This document shows positions 5,765 to 5,931 of a stretch of DNA of 5,931 bases, one piece after another (the stretch's first letter is position 1; each line of letters starts with the position of its first letter). Below the pieces are notes generated by a model. It saw nothing but the letters and a program-made list of their open reading frames with translations. It made no database searches and was not told where the DNA came from. Source of the stretch: Armatimonadota bacterium (lineage in GTDB: Bacteria; Sysuimicrobiota; Sysuimicrobiia; Sysuimicrobiales; JACQTN01); NCBI GenBank assembly GCA_016210785.1, contig JACQTN010000615.1, forward strand, positions 1 to 5,931, in the 5' to 3' direction. A program made the position numbers and the translations under genes.

Positions 5765-5872
5765 ATCATGGGGCAGGAGCGTGTACGTCGCACCGCTGTC
5801 CACCAGGAAGCGCACGGTCGCCTGCTTCCCGTCCGCGCCCCTGACGACGCCTTCCACGTAAGTTACGCCCAT
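5765..5872 (-). pseudogene. Retropepsin-like (clan AA) aspartic protease, N-terminal remnant
   Basis: On the minus strand ATG 5872-5870 is preceded by a good Shine-Dalgarno (GGAG in ggagaacacgg, ending next to the ATG). It opens a protein beginning MGVTYVEGVVRGADG, followed by the catalytic strand RFLVDSGATYTLLPHD. The Asp25-Ser26-Gly27-Ala28 core with hydrophobic residues before it and Leu-Leu-Pro after it is the signature of clan AA retropepsin-like proteases. Prokaryotic members with this 'MGxTYVEG' opening have about 115-125 residues, as I recall the family, and work as dimers with one Asp per subunit. After residue 36 the similarity stops. The frame stays open to 5399, but that part is antisense to the SRPBCC gene and shows neither a flap nor the second hydrophobic-Gly motif. 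I therefore read it as a gene whose 3' two-thirds has been lost, with the junction near 5764. An alternative is a very diverged or out-of-frame continuation, which I could not find in the other two minus frames. Confidence 0.65.
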
Positions 5873-5931
5873 CCGTGTTCTCCGCCCGCTGATCGCACGA
5901 CGACCTGGCGCCGCCACCCCGCCTTCATCGC

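Overview
The window looks like chromosomal DNA of a GC-rich bacterium, roughly 70% G+C by eye with strong G/C bias at third codon positions. No rRNA, tRNA or phylogenetic marker is present, so the phylum cannot be named. The gene style would suit Chloroflexota, Actinomycetota or a GC-rich soil or sediment candidate phylum, but that is only an impression.

Most of the window (1 to 5096) is one plus-strand peptide/opine/nickel-type ABC importer operon in the order A-B-C-D-F. It holds the C-terminal half of a family 5 solute-binding protein (to 734), two inner-membrane permeases (894-1865 and 1862-2737, 4-base overlap), and two ATPases of the Dpp/Opp type (2917-3924 and 3921-5096, again a 4-base overlap). 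Extracytoplasmic binding protein, permease heterodimer and ATPase heterodimer together make a complete importer. The substrate cannot be read from the sequence; a short peptide is the default. Both ATPases carry the C-terminal four-cysteine arrangement that binds a [4Fe-4S] cluster in characterised relatives.

The operon has two gaps. The 159-base gap after the binding protein contains a purine/pyrimidine tract that can fold into two mutually exclusive perfect hairpins just before the permease start. The 179-base gap between the second permease and the first ATPase carries a degenerate 18-bp tandem repeat. The second ATPase has an unusual Gly-rich N-terminal extension built from a degenerate 9-residue repeat in which every unit begins with a possible start codon.

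Downstream, 5180-5716 encodes a 178-residue SRPBCC/AHSA1-like protein with its own good ribosome binding site. Converging on it from the right edge is the start of a retropepsin-like (clan AA) aspartic protease gene. Its first ~36 codons, including the catalytic Asp-Ser-Gly, look authentic, but the remainder of the family fold is absent, so it appears to be a decayed remnant. Apart from that remnant and the small structural oddities, this is an ordinary transporter operon. I see no convincing novel multi-gene system.
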